From Isoetes taiwanensis (lineage: Eukaryota > Streptophyta > Lycopodiopsida > Isoetales > Isoetaceae): a DNA stretch of 64,000 nt. This document shows, piece after piece, positions 11,736 to 24,274 of the stretch (the first letter of the stretch is position 1; the number at the start of each line of letters is the position of its first letter). The stretch spans positions 62,001 to 126,000 of the forward strand of contig JAJEKV010000135.1 in NCBI GenBank assembly GCA_021234155.1, in the 5' to 3' direction. Made by a program: the position numbers and the translations under genes. A model generated the notes under the pieces. It saw only the letters and a list, made by a program, of their open reading frames with translations. It had not been told where the DNA came from and did no database searches.

Positions 11736-12534
11736 TGTGGATTGTGATCAGATATGGAACTATCCAGCATATTTGTCCTTTGCAAGTTACCCAGTAAGCC
11801 AGCAGCTATTACATTATAATACACAAGATCATGCCGAACGTAAGCTTTACCTGGTCCAGTCCAGCCATTACACCACGTAAAAGACTGATCTCCATCAACC
11901 TCTACCATTTTGCGATCTAGCACAAGATGCCTCCACTTTGCTCCGTTCAAATCCCCAAACAACCCGTAACACCCTACCACACCTATCCGCTTCCAAACTC
12001 AACCATATTAAAATCACCAACTAGTAGCCATGCTACATTATGACCGAAACGCATAATCTTAGTCCGTAAAGTGGCCCTCAGAGAGCCTCGCTGATATGGC
12101 TGATTAGGTGCATACACATTCACAATTCCCCATTCTTGCCCCTTATCCATCCGTTTGACTATTATCCACCATCCAAATCTGTCTACTTGAGTAAAAGTAA
12201 CATTAAGGGAAGGTTTCCAAGCAGTCAGGACTCCAGCCTTAGCTGCGTTAGAAGCAGCAACCAAGACATTGTAATGAGGACCCACAATTGCAGCCACCTT
12301 CTGCACCCCACCTTTACAACACTTGTGCTCTTGAAGACAGCAAAAATCCATCAGAAACTTAGATAAATAATTAGATATCCTGCTCCTTTTACATGGGGAA
12401 GAAGCTACACCCCTCACGTTCCAAGATAGTACGTTATGATGATGTTCTACATCCATCTCAGCAGCATCATCAAGTGGGAGATCTGCCCATTGTGTTTTGG
12501 AAATTGGTAAGGGGGAGCCTCCTCTTTGTTCCAC
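11726..12534 (-). pseudogene. LINE ORF2 apurinic-type endonuclease domain
   Basis: The N-terminal part (12534-11983) contains the exonuclease-endonuclease-phosphatase signatures NVLSWNVRG, CCLQEHK (metal-binding Glu), VNVYAPN and VGDFNMV. The C-terminal part (11980-11726, different frame) ends with SDHNP, the catalytic His loop. A frameshift near 11982 separates them. This enzyme nicks target DNA to prime reverse transcription. Confidence 0.88.
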
Positions 12535-14143
12535 CCTTCCGTTGTGTAAGATACCTGGCGAAAGAGAGCCTCCGCTGTGCTCATCCCTCTCAGTAGAAGA
12601 ACACTCTAGATCAGCTCCCTCTCATCTCTTGACCCTTGGTGGTAAGGGAGAGCCTCCGTTCCGCTCAACCCTTCCATGTGTGACTTCAGAAGAGCGTGGT
12701 CTGACATGTGCATGCTTATTTCGTGCCGCCTTCTTTAAACTGACTCGCTGCCATCCCTCATTCATCATTTCCCACCTTTCTTGTGTCTCTTGAATGACTT
12801 GCAATCTACGACGTACCTCGTCATCAAATGGCTGATGTTGGGCAGGAGGTGAAAGGATTGATTGAGTAGGCGTGGAGGACATAATAGGAAGACATGAAGG
12901 CACATGAGCAACAATAAGATGTGTGGTCCATGAGGTGAAAGTGGCGGGTCTGCGATGAGAAGAAAGAACAGCTTCAAGGGAGAAGCAAGGCGGTGGCGAC
13001 AAAAGTATCAATATCGAGGGAACATCTTACTTAACTCAGGACCATTGAGCAAAGATAGATGATATCTAAAGAACAGAGGGCCACTCCTAACCATAACAGA
13101 CTTTGGTAATGAAGCAGAAATAGGCAGAGATACACAAACGCGAGGACCATTGACAATAGAGTGGGCAAGATGCAACCCCAAACCGTTAGCAATAGCCACC
13201 ATGAACTCAGGAACTTGCATTTCAATTGGAAAGTCTTCCAAAGCAAACCAATAAGGCATGCGGAGAGCACTTGATTTATTAGGTGCAAAACCAGGTGTGT
13301 AAGCTTGATATAGCAGATAGTTTTCCCATAAGGGCTCTACTCCACGCTTTACAAGCTTATCCATAGGAACAGGAGAATCAAACATGATCAAGAAAAAATT
13401 ATTCTTTTTGTCAAGAACTTTCAAGAACTCAAAAGTAGGCAACTTTAGTCTTTCGAGATGCTGCTTAAACCAAAAACCCATCCTACGGAGATCAAGGAAC
13501 TGGCCCGTGAAATGACATACAACGGCATGAGAAACCAAATTCTGAACACACCGCAAATGTGACTAGTTGTGATCAATTGCAATCACAGGTTCACCAGCAT
13601 TAGCAAACATACTAGCACACTGATCCGACTCATAAAAAACATCCTCAGAAGGTAACTGAACATCCATATGATCAGGATAGATTGCAACTCCTTCAAATAT
13701 GCCGAGACATCATGTTTATTATTTGCAACCAAAATATTCATAGTGGCAGAGACCAGGCACTTCTAACACTGGAAGACATATCCCCCTTAATCCAATCACT
13801 GAACAGCAGGGGTAGTAGAAGCACTTGCTGGCACAGAAGTAGCATGCATTGGAGCTACACCACTAGGGGTTTTAGAACCAGGATGCAAGTGGGGGTTGGA
13901 AGAAGCAGGAACAAACTGAGATGAAGGAAGAGAAGGAAATTTTTATAGATCAGAAAGTGAGGCAGAAGATACACCATCAAGAGCTAAAGGATTAAGCCGA
14001 GAGTTTGCTGGTAATTGGAGGCCAATTGAGGCATTAATAGGAACAGAAGAGACCCCGGATGCAATAAAGTTGGAGCTATTCAAAATAAGAGAGCTTACCT
14101 CATAAGGTAAAGCACATGAAGAAAACACACTAGGGTTTGTCAT
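12500..14143 (-). pseudogene. LINE ORF1 (DUF4283-type nucleic-acid-binding protein), broken
   Basis: A first piece starts at the ATG at 14143. The central piece (13556-13008) has the DUF4283 pattern CHFTGQFLDLRRMGFWFKQH and FLIMFDSPVPMDKLVKRG with ALEDFPIEMQ. A downstream piece (13011-12622) is hydrophilic. The three are in different frames. Near 12510, 12557 and 12644 the phrase GAGCCTCC(G/T)CT recurs about every 50-90 bases, a small internal repeat in the hinge before the endonuclease. Confidence 0.7.
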
Positions 14144-14152
14144 GGAAGTGTG

Positions 14153-14163
14153 GATGTGATTTT
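14153..14163. repeat. Target-site duplication, right copy
   Basis: GATGTGATTTT matches 8495-8505 exactly and directly abuts the 5' end of the LINE, nine bases before its first ATG. Confidence 0.75.
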
Positions 14164-16224
14164 TGCATGGTTGAATGTTGAAAATAGAGCAGAACTCTTA
14201 GACATGGCAACCTTTTAGATTTGAGCTTCGGTTATAATTGTCACATATGGCTGAAGTAAGTGCTGGCATATGTCCTGAGGGATTATGGGACATTTGCATG
14301 CTATGTTACAATTGCAAAAATAAAGTTATAAAATAGCATAAGCTTGTATTTTTTGCAGGCATGGTACATGCAATACCATGCATGAAATTGTTGCAAATTT
14401 GGACCATATTAGACCCAAACATTCAAGTCCACCGTTGAAAAGAAAAACTTAAAGACATTGAATGGTTGGGATTAGGGTATCTCCCACATTATTGGAAGAG
14501 GAAATGAACGGAAATGCAAAAAGATGAGCAGGAATGGGAAGATGAAGGGTTGATTTTGTACGCAAGTGAGAAGGGAAAGCGATGGCAGGTTTTAAGGGTC
14601 ATTTTTGCAAGGAAAATGGGGACCCAGGTCATTTTTGAAGGACCACGGAAGCTGCCCAGCCTGAGAGCTCTGAATGGATCAGATTATGTTCTGCAATTAA
14701 AGGGCAGGGTATTACATATGGTTTGGCATGGTTGAAGGGGGTATTCGTATATCTAAATAGTATTTTGATGATGTGAGTAAATAGATTTTGGGGTTTCTAT
14801 GGTTTTGGTTTGTTTTTAGAGTTATTTTTGGTAGGGTTTTGGCAAGGCAGGGTGGCGTGGCTATGGCCAAGGAGTTTCATCAGGAGCCGAATTTCAGAGA
14901 TATTTTGTATAGGGCGATGGCACCCACTGCCATAGGGTTAAGAAGATATGGCAACCGGAAGCTCATGGCAATGGCGCCAGTTTGCACTATGCCCATCATC
15001 TGGCTATAGCAGATTCTATGATTCCCTTTTGGCATACACAGGGCATACATGAAGATTTGTAGGAGGCCTGATTCTGGATGCAAATGCTCATGGAGATTTC
15101 TAGGAGTCCTAGTTGTGGATGTAGATGCTCGTGGGCGTCCTTCCTTCATAGACACATCTCTGTTGTTTTTGCAGGAACCAAGTTTTCACTGGTTCCTTTG
15201 AGGGCTTATTTTTTGAGGGCGGCCACCATGCTTTTAGAAGAAAAGGGTGATTGTTGTATTTGTGGAAAATGGAAGGATTATGCCTCTAGTTTCATTTTGG
15301 TTATGGGATGCAAGGCAGGTGCAACAAGCTCTGTGCAAGCAAATATGACGGTTGTCATCTATTGCAGTCTGCCGTGCAACTCCTTGCACAAGTGCAGGTT
15401 GTTTGAGGAAGGCCAAGTTTCTGTGCCTACGTTGTCTATCAATATTTTGTAATGACGTTATGAAATGCAATTTTTTTTTGTAATGTAACACCTTGTTATG
15501 AGTAAATGTTTGTTGAGATTTAATGACACATTTCTGTCAGATTTGTTTTCTAGCTATGTTTCCCATGTTTGTGTGAGGTAGATGCTATGTTCCTCTTCAT
15601 GTTATGTGATTGAATGATTACTGTATGATTGACCTTAAAACCATGGCCTTCAAATCATAGGGTGACGTGGAAAATGGGGTTTGACCCCATCTTCTTTTTG
15701 GCCTGGTGGTCAAGATTGGATGATAAGGAATATCCACTGGTATATTCCCTGGATCAAGGGCCAGGAGGGAACGAGTATGAGGATGGAATAAAAAGAATAA
15801 AGAAGAAGGAATAGGTTTGTACCTTTTTACAGTTTGCAAAGGAAACTAGATTCTATTTTGAGAATGGTATAGATGATTAATTGTATGGAAAAACAATTAT
15901 TATTATTTTTTCGGATTATGCCTGTAGAATTGATGGCATTATTAATCTAAAGGAGTTTCAAAGTGTATGTAATTGGATTCGAATGAATGCACTATTGATA
16001 AGCTGCTAAAGATGAGATTTAATCTATGCAAAAATAGTGGTCTCATTGGTTGAATCTGTGCCGATTCTATATATTGAATATTGGTCATTAATGTCTTACT
16101 CTTTTCCACTATATGCATTAAATGCTGAACTACATGAGCATTAAAAATTTGATATTGCCAACTTTCTCTCTCTAGCACCCTGTCAGTTTCTCTCTAAGGC
16201 CTTGCCACTTTCTCCCTCTAGGGC
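14164..16224. other. Intergenic region, no gene recognised
   Basis: Several ORFs of 70-125 codons exist, the longest at 15078-15452 (+), but none resembles a known family or shows splice logic. At 15068-15134 the phrase GGATGCAAATGCTCATGG recurs as GGATGTAGATGCTCGTGG, a short imperfect duplication. A CT-rich tract at 16155-16225 leads into the LINE fragment. Confidence 0.5.
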
Positions 16225-17770
16225 CCTCTCTCTCCCACGCTATTTCGCCTGTATATTGATCAGCTGGAGAGATGGCTCGCTGATAATGGAGGCACTGGGG
16301 CTCATCTACTACATCAGATCACCAGGCAACTGATCTATGCTGATGATGTGGACCTCCTAGCACACACTCAGGCAGATATGCAACGCCATCTCAATGCCCT
16401 GGGCACATTTTATCAGGTGATTGACATGCGCGTCAACTTAGCCAAGACCAAGGTAGTTCTCGTATCGTCCATTCATCAGCCAAGTGCTCAACCCTCACTT
16501 ATCGTGGCCAAAATGTTGAAGTGGTGTCCGCTTACAAATATTTGGGGGTGGAGTTCCCGTCAGCCATGAACTGGGACAATTCCATCAGGCTGCGAACCGT
16601 AGCAGATTGGAAGGCACTCTATGCAATGCGTAACAACGCGACCACAAGGCGTAGTCCAGATAATTGGGCCCACCAATGCACCTATTTAAGTTCTTCTAGT
16701 AGAACATGTGCTTTTGTGTGGGATCGAGGTCTGGGGCCCGGTGATTTCCCTCGCCACTTGAAATGCCTTAGAGCAGGTGCAGAAAGCTTTTTTGGCACGG
16801 GCCCTGGGGTGAACTCCACAGTCCCATACCAGATACTGTTGCATGAAACATATTTCTTGCCTCTTTGGGGGCTTGACAAACACATTGTCTACTTTGGAAG
16901 GTGGTCGGCATGGGCCGATACTTGTTTCCCCTAACCTCACTTACACTTGTGGCAATGGGGCCTCAGCGCCTAAAAAGCCTGGCGATAGGAAAAGAGAGCT
17001 CGATGGGTGGTCGGCGGAGATGGGATGTGCAAGAGCACATGTGCATCCGAGTGCAAACGGAGGCAGATCGCCACAGTCTCAGACAGTACCTTGACACATG
17101 CTTCCTCAGCAAGCTATGGGATGCCAGCACCCTCGAACAGGTCAAGATGGGACATTATCAACGCCATGTAAATTTCATGTTGGGCGGGGCCGAAAATGCT
17201 ACATCGCACTCATATACTCATGAAAAAGCCCGAGACATTGCCTCTATCCACTTGGGACAGTGTGCACCATCTCCTGGATTGAGGCGGGGAGATGGATTGG
17301 AGAGCCGCGTCGGGGAGAGGATTTGTCAACAACCCGGGTTGGGCCGTGGAAGACGAATGCCACACTCTTCAGAGTTGTCCGGCCTATGATAACATTTAGA
17401 TATGCTATGCTGAGCTGGTCCGTTTTGGCCAGCCCCTGCATGAGACGCTGAACACGGGCTCGATATGGAGGTTGGAATGATAGCCTCACGAGATCATGGA
17501 TCGCCGAGATCAGCTCAGTTCTTGGGCACTTACCTGATACATGTACATATTTCTTTCCACCATGATGTATATTTATATTTGTATTTGTAAAGTTTAACAA
17601 CAAACATGTTCATGTCATGGTTTTTCCCCCAAACAACCCTACGGGTCGTGGGGGGAAGGGGGGAGGGATAACCCGGACAGTAATACGTTTGCTGCGTCTC
17701 CTGTTTGGGTGCCATAGACCAATTGGTCCGTCGACGATAAAAACCCTATTCTATTCTATTCTATTCTATT
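16225..17770 (+). mobile_element. 5'-truncated non-LTR retrotransposon, copy A, (CTATT)n tail
   Basis: The element begins abruptly inside the reverse transcriptase at PLSPTLFRLYIDQLE. The intact motif C (LIYADDVDLLAHTQ near 16336) follows, then MRVNLAKTKVV and, in the next frame, YKYLGVEFPSAMNWD. The C-terminal region contains EDECHTLQSCPAYDN near 17350. It ends with a conserved terminal module (17707-17743) and a (CTATT)n tail. It is related to the copy at 24275-26218 but is a different family from the L1-type LINE at 8.5-14.2 kb. Frameshifts and truncation make it inactive. Confidence 0.85.
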
Positions 17771-18166
17771 ACTTTTCTATAACAATACAAATGGTGCCCA
17801 GAGGCATGTTATGTCCTTTCATCTATTACTCCTTTATTGTCAAGGCTAATACACTACTTGAATAGATATGAGACAAATTCACGGCTATATATAGGACCGA
17901 TCTCCTTTCAAGTGTAATATCTTTTCAATAATCAAATTGAAAGATATAACTTGCAGAAATTGTATATATAACGTTTTCTATCGCTTATAAATTTTATAAA
18001 TGCTGTACAATTTGGTTGATAAACATGTCAGCATATTATGTATAGAAATGGATGTATAATGTGGCCAAATTATCAAAAAGATGGGCCGACAATGGGCCAT
18101 GGCGACGGCCATGGCTTGATGCTGGAAGCTGAGGTAGCTCCACGAACATCTTCTCCGGCGATGGCT
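17771..18166. other. Intergenic, 3' flank of the expansin gene
   Basis: AT-rich sequence between the LINE tail and the expansin stop codon, presumably including the expansin 3' UTR. No other feature is seen. Confidence 0.6.
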
Positions 18167-19278
18167 TTAGAATTGTGCACCGCTGAAGGTCTGCCCAAAT
18201 GCCCAGTTCGATGGTGCCGCATTGAAAGAGGTAACGCTTTTTCCATCGCTTGTTTGTACCCTGAATGATAAACTTTGCCCGTTTAAGTTTGCATTGCTCT
18301 GCCAATTTTGACCCCAGTTTCTTGACATTTGCTGCCATCCAGTTTTGGATCCTTTGATCCACACTGCATGCGCATCCCCTGCTCCACCGACGTTCGTTAT
18401 AAGCACGAGATTGAAATAGGTATGGCCATTTATTGTGAATCTTATTCCTCCTTTCTTGGTGCATGGAACCCTGGAAACGTAGAAACAGATGGTCAGAACA
18501 TTCTGTGGAAATAAAATTATCACACAAAATAAAATCATCACATCGAGACAAATTACATCAACAAGGTTTGGATTTTATGGAAAAATGGCAATTTTTAGTT
18601 CTTCAAACGCATAATCTGTGCTAGCTATATATGAGAATCCTATATAATGGATATCAATCAGCTGGTGCGTAAACAGAAAATGGAGTATAGTTTCTTGCAT
18701 GATCCCTAATCTCCAATACAGAAAAGTGCTTTTAGTTGGTGTTAAGGGGAGATTTAAATTACCTTCTGTAGCTCACTGGAATTATCCCTGCGCTTGCGGA
18801 CCTAGAAATTTGAAGAAAAGCAGGCTGAGACAAGTCAAAATGAGTCAGAGGAGGATTACACCATCCTCCTGCATTGTTTGGCAGAGCACTATTTGGAGGA
18901 CAAAAATTGGTGGCAGAAACTATAACACTTCCTTGGCTGCACCATCTTGGATCAGAAACACATCTGATCTCAAAGCAAGCTCCACACGCGAGACCACTGT
19001 TGAACAAGGCAGTGCTAAGAGCTGCATTATTTGATCCATATCCTTGGGTATACACATTTCCATAGCCACAGGCTCCACCTGTTTAAACAAGAGTCCAAAA
19101 TTATAGATCTGATTGAAAGTTCTATCCAGCTTCAACATCAAAATCAAGGTGATAAGTGCCTTGTATACATACCCATTGTTCCGCCTCCCCCACTGTAAAA
19201 TGTAGCATGTCCACTTGACCATTGTGCCAGAGTTATTTTGAACATAGAGAAGATGAAGAAGATTACCACTGATCCCAT
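18167..19278 (-). CDS. Alpha-expansin (3 exons)
   Basis: A secreted cell-wall-loosening protein that acts on cellulose-xyloglucan contacts without hydrolysis. Exons on the minus strand: 19278-19173, 19078-18763, 18470-18167, all GT-AG, with phases that join cleanly into about 241 residues, the usual size. A short hydrophobic signal ([15 protein letters not shown]) is followed by the double-psi barrel domain: [45 protein letters not shown] with its HFD motif, and [10 protein letters not shown]. The C-terminal CBM63-like domain has [28 protein letters not shown] and the end [10 protein letters not shown]. The GGACGYGN and HFD features place it in the alpha (EXPA) group. No disabling change was seen. 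Confidence 0.93.
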
Positions 19279-21627
19279 TTCTGCCTATAGATTTTTGCAT
19301 TTCAGAAAACAGAAAAACTTAAAAGGTCGAAACACTGTATGGAGTTCCATTGTACTTACTCTATTTGGAAAGGTACTCTGATAATCTTCCTAGGAGGGCT
19401 TCTGAGATAGAAGGATCTTCAATTCTGCTTCCTCTGTATGCAACTTCAGATCCCCAAGTACAGCTGAATGCTGTGCAGAAGAACCTTTTTATATATGCCA
19501 AAATGCCATGTGCTTACAGAAGCATGTTGATCATTTATCACCATGATTGAGATGAGCAAGCGCGTAAATAAATACACCATGTGGGCTACTTGTTATTTCT
19601 ATGAATGCGTAATCTGAGTTCTTATATCTTACTCTGTTTCTGCCGAACATACTACTCATCTCTACAAAGTCAATTAAGAACAAAAGAAACATAAAATAAG
19701 CATAAGAAATGCTTATGGTTGATTCTTATGTTATTCTTTTCTTTGGTGGTTGAAGAGCAAATCGCATCAATTAGAAGAAACATTTGATGGTTTGAAGTTA
19801 TACAATTTAAATGATTGGCATCTAGTAAAACTCAGCATTTATTTTATGCTGAAATCATTGAGAAGGACAAGGATGAAGACCCGAGTACTTTTCTTCACTT
19901 TCCTGCATACAAAAGCATACGGCACGATGCATGGACATCCGCTGACTTGCAGAGTTAAAATGGGTTTGAATTGAATATTCTAGCTCGTAGTAAAACAAAG
20001 ATCAACAACTCCTTTACAGAATAAGGATGAAGAAAATGGCCCACAAGATCATGGGGTATTGCAGGCATGCACATGGCCTCCTGTACTGGACGCAATCAAT
20101 CAGGCGTAATATGCGCATTTAATTATTATAAATATAAATCCAGGTATTTCTATTTGCTATCATATACTGGACGTTTCCATACTACTATAATATAATTTTG
20201 TTGTCATTCAATTAAATTCATTATAATAAAATGATCTACCTAATAGCCGCTTCACAGCAATGACGAGATGCCATGTTTTGAACTTCACTGAAAAATGCTC
20301 CCCATAAAAATGCCAAGCATAACAACAATGGTCTTGATCTAGTGCAAGCTTCACCAGCAATGGTCTTGATCTAGTGCAAGATGTATTTTTATTTAAAATT
20401 TGTTTCGACCACCACATGTTAATTACAATAAGGTTTCCCTGATTGCTTTCATCATCCTAGGTAAGGTCTCTCTGGTTGCAGGTTTCCCCGATTGCTTTCA
20501 TCATCTAGTTGCTTCCGTCATTGGGAAACTATGTGACAAAATAATCTGTTTGTCATATATGGGGAATATGGATATGATTTATGAAATAAATATTACACAA
20601 CTTAGATGTTCTGGAAATCTAATTGAAGGGAGTATAGGTTCGAGTACTAGCCCCCTATTTGCTATTTTTAGTTTTTTAGGCAAGGGGCATAATGTGGTAG
20701 GTGGATGTGGATAGTAGCAAGTACTATATGGTGTAATATCTGTTTGTATATTTGTGAAGTGGTTATATGTGTTTGTACATGAATTGTTGGGTTTCAAAAT
20801 ATGTGGTGGGGTCTTAATTTCGAATGCTTTTGAAGGTTGTTAGTGGAATGTGTTATGGAATGGTTGTGTTATTTTTTAGATTGCTTTCTTTGCCGTTGAG
20901 TAGGATAATCACCTTGACAAAGATGATAACCTGATGGCAAGTATTTTTGATGGCCAGTGTACATCATCTTTTGATAGGTGTGGTGATTTATACGATGATA
21001 AATTCTAGCCACATGAAGGACATCTACATTTTTCGCTAATTTGCAATCCTTTGGAATATACTTCCAATCGTTTAAATTATAGTGGAAAGCTTATTCAAAA
21101 CATACAATGAATGAATGATAGCATCATACCCAATGCAACACGCAATCCAAGATAGTTATGAATTGTGAAGCATAGTATCCCATGGAACATGAAATTGTGT
21201 GGTTGCCTAGAAATATCATACATATTTATTCCTCTCCATAAAGTCTCCAATTCCTCTACAAGCGGTTCAAAATACACGTTCATATCCTTCACTTAATATT
21301 TGCCTAAAGAAATCTCATTGCATCATCAAATTAGGAAACACAACGTGCATAAAAAGACGTTACATGGCTACTGAAAGATATATACCTGGAACTATTAATA
21401 TTAGCATTAAATGCCCCATCTCTTGTTATTTAACTGTTATTTTGTATGTGTGCTCCTATCTAAGTTTGTTGATATGGTAATTCTTGTCTATTGTTAAGGG
21501 ACTTTGGTCCTAGAACAACTTTATATAGTCCTGTATTATTTCAGCAAATAAAGTTATCTTTTATAACTTAATTGTTTTTTTTTTTTCCTCTAGGTAAACT
21601 AACTCCAATGCTGAGGACATCATTATT
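19279..21627. other. Expansin upstream region and intergenic sequence
   Basis: The first few hundred bases are the presumed expansin promoter. Further on only short repeats stand out. CAATGGTCTTGATCTAGTGC occurs at about 20325 and 20357. Around 20425-20510 GATTGCTTTCATCATC occurs twice within GGTTTCC-type contexts. No gene was recognised. Confidence 0.5.
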
Positions 21628-21641
21628 CCAAGGGGGGAGAA
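21628..21641 (+). promoter_or_regulatory. Polypurine tract before a gypsy-type LTR
   Basis: CCAAGGGGGGAGAA directly precedes TGTGAC, the start of the LTR. Such purine runs prime plus-strand synthesis in LTR retrotransposons, so the following LTR is a 3' LTR in + orientation. Confidence 0.55.
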
Positions 21642-23230
21642 TGTGACGTTCCATGTATTTATACTATGTATACATACTATGACCGTCACGAGCATAATTA
21701 GACCGCAGTTATGGGTCGATAGGGGATAACTTGTGCTAACTTAAAAGGGTTTTATTAACTATGCTTAAATATTCGTGGGTAAATAACCTAAGTAGACTAA
21801 TTAGGTTATTAATTAGTAAAAGTCAGCCAACTAGGCAGTGCTACCTGGCCCAATTCAATTGGCCAGGGGAAACTTGCTAAGTTTGGAGGGCAAATTGAGG
21901 TCCTACCCCCAATTCTGCCCCAAATCGATTTGGGGATAGTTGGAGGAAGGAGGAGCCCCATTTCTTCTTGCACGGACTTGAGGAATGGAAGCCTTTCGTG
22001 ACAATGGCTCTAACAAAGAGATCGGTTAGTCCCTAGTTAGTCTATGCATTAGCTAACCCTTCTCTGATTAGATGCAATGGTTAATTTCTCTTTTATGTGT
22101 TATTAAGATGATGATAAATACTTTGATTATGATTGTGTTCTCTTCTTCTTCTTTTACATTTCTCACGTATTATGCGGGGTTAAGGGAGGGTAGAGACACA
22201 GCTTCTTAGAAGTAGAGATGTCTCTAGCTAGAACCCTCAAGACCCGATAAATGCGGCATGTGTACAAGAGCCCACCGGGCATGGGATGCTATGTTGTGAT
22301 TGACACTAGACAACGGGTATGATGGTGAAAGGGGGTGGGGTCTTGCCTAGCTTGGCTACAAGACTCCTATAGTGTGCTAGGCTTATAGTGGGTCCACCGA
22401 ATGTGGGTCGGGTATGGGTCACGACACTCTGGGGTCACAGCGGCGTGCTATATAGACATCACGGACTCGAATGGGTGCAAAGTAGAGCCTTTAGATTTAG
22501 GGGAGTAAGTCGGTGCGGATCACGGGTCAACAGGTAGCACATGTTCTTTAGCACACCTGCCGGGATCCTCATGCCCGGAGGGGACGCCTCCTGGCCAGCC
22601 CTCATCGGACCGAGGAGATGTAACTTGAAGTAGTCTCATAGGGTGATTCCATGGAATTGCATCTCTAGAAGGCTACAATCAGCGCTATAGCATGTTTCAT
22701 CCCGCGTAAAGTGTTACATGGGAGGGGCGATGAAGTGGACTACCTTAGCCATTGTTCTATGCCGCCCAATGCCATGTTATACATCTGTCTGGCGATATCT
22801 TGAGGCCACCGGCCGTCGATCAACCCCATGGAGTATGAGCCCGGAGTAGAGCCCTTATTTATGGTATTTTGCTTATATTATCTTGTACTTGTATTACCAT
22901 GTGTATGATGATGATGGATGTTCCACCCTTCGTGGTGGTATATTATTTTGAGCATGATTGTTGTGTGCTAATAACAGTATGTACGCTTAGATGTATAGGA
23001 CTCCCATAGAGGGCGTGGGACGAATGACACCTCCATGTTCCTCGCCAGTGTCCCAAGTGGTCCGAGTTAGACTGAGGGCCCTTCCATGGTGATGTAGTTG
23101 CCACGGGAGTGGAATTCCCCATATTTATACGATGGGAGCATCGTATAAATTTTGGGAGCATCATAGTGCTAATTGGTCGTCTGCATGATATCTCCCTTGT
23201 TTTTGCATCCGAGATGGCGTGTGTGTCACA
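21642..23230 (+). mobile_element. Ty3/gypsy-type LTR, ~1.59 kb
   Basis: The sequence starts TGTGAC after a polypurine tract and ends GTCACA at 23230, a perfect 6-bp terminal inverted repeat of the TG...CA kind. The length is typical of plant gypsy LTRs. A TATA-like GCTATATAGAC lies near 22448. No second LTR copy and no recognisable pol domain are in the window, so this is the 3' LTR of a largely deleted element. The right boundary is the less certain one. Confidence 0.55.
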
Positions 23231-24274
23231 AAGGGAGGCATCAAAAAGAAGCCTGAACCACAAAACTATTTAAAGTGTTAACAAATGACATATTTGCCTC
23301 TTTGTCAATTTGCTGCTTGTTCTTGTTTTTCACAAGCCATCCGAATAAAGAAAGAAGCCAAGTATGACCAACTAGTACCACATACCACAAAGCTAAGAGA
23401 AAAATTGTGGACCATGGAAGCACGATATGTTAAAGGGACAACCGTAAGGGAAATGTTATTTTTAGCAGGGCATATGTACAATCACTAGAAGTAAGTCTTG
23501 TACTATTGATGTGTACTTATTGATCACTTTGTGTAGGGGAGCCTTGTACAAAAAGAATGCCAAAGATATCCCCTGCCATATTGAGCCTAAAGTTTGGGAA
23601 AGATTTCAGGAGTACAAAAATAGGAAGCATGACCAGCAGAACCCAGTAGCTGCTGCAAGATAAAATGAAGCTGGGGAAGAGAAAAAACAAAGATGGGGAC
23701 GACGTGGCTTTCATGGTGTCGAGGCCGAGAACCTATTCCAATTTTGATGCATAAGTCTTTCTTTTAGCTAATTACTTTCCGATCTTGGTGTATAGTATTG
23801 AGATTGGAGAAAGTATCCATCTGCAATCACTTTTTTAAAAAATCTTGGAGAACGGAACATATAAGGCATATCTAGAAGATTTGATTGCAGAAGGGAGAGT
23901 ACTTGGAAATGTAAGTTCATTCTCCAATATTGGCTTTAGTAGCTTAGGAAAATGTCTGGTTGCAGTAGGTGTCGGCCTGGCTTGTATGCTGCAGCTATGT
24001 TAAGCGTTTCTTAGTTTAGTAGACTATAATGCAGACATTGGTAATAGAGGATAGAAACAATGGAAATACACAGATGTTGGGGAAATAGGTGTACATGTAA
24101 ATCTAGACTGAAATAAAAGCCAGCTTATGACTTGACGAGCAAATATTTCTTTCCCTAGGCCATTGATAAACAATGATTCTAGCTTGTTGCTATTGGTTTT
24201 GAACAGAGTATTATGAAAGGCTATCTAAGCCTGATGTCAGCATTTAGTTCATTTCAAGCCTTCTCAGACATCAG
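23231..24274. other. Intergenic, unassigned coding-like pieces
   Basis: On the + strand a 67-codon ORF (23285-23488) and following frames up to about 23750 have coding-like composition (for example TKLREKLWTMEARYVKGTT) but match no family I recognise. The rest up to the LINE fragment shows nothing. Confidence 0.35.

Larger units (their letters stand above)
8506..14152 (-). mobile_element. Near full-length L1-type LINE retrotransposon, inactive
   Basis: About 5.65 kb with the standard plant L1 order on the minus strand: ORF1 (DUF4283-type), endonuclease, reverse transcriptase, C-terminal zinc-binding region, 3' UTR, A-rich tail. The tail is seen on the + strand as (ATTTT)n at 8501-8523. An 11-bp duplication flanks the element, and the first ATG lies 9 bases inside its 5' end. 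At least six frameshifts break both ORFs and the RT active site reads YAND, so it cannot move on its own. Both ends are defined, so the insertion boundaries are reliable. Confidence 0.9.

Noticed and set aside
16843-17603. Overlapping ORFs on both strands near the LINE 3' end
   Set aside because: They overlap each other within the frameshifted C-terminal region of the LINE and have no separate signature.
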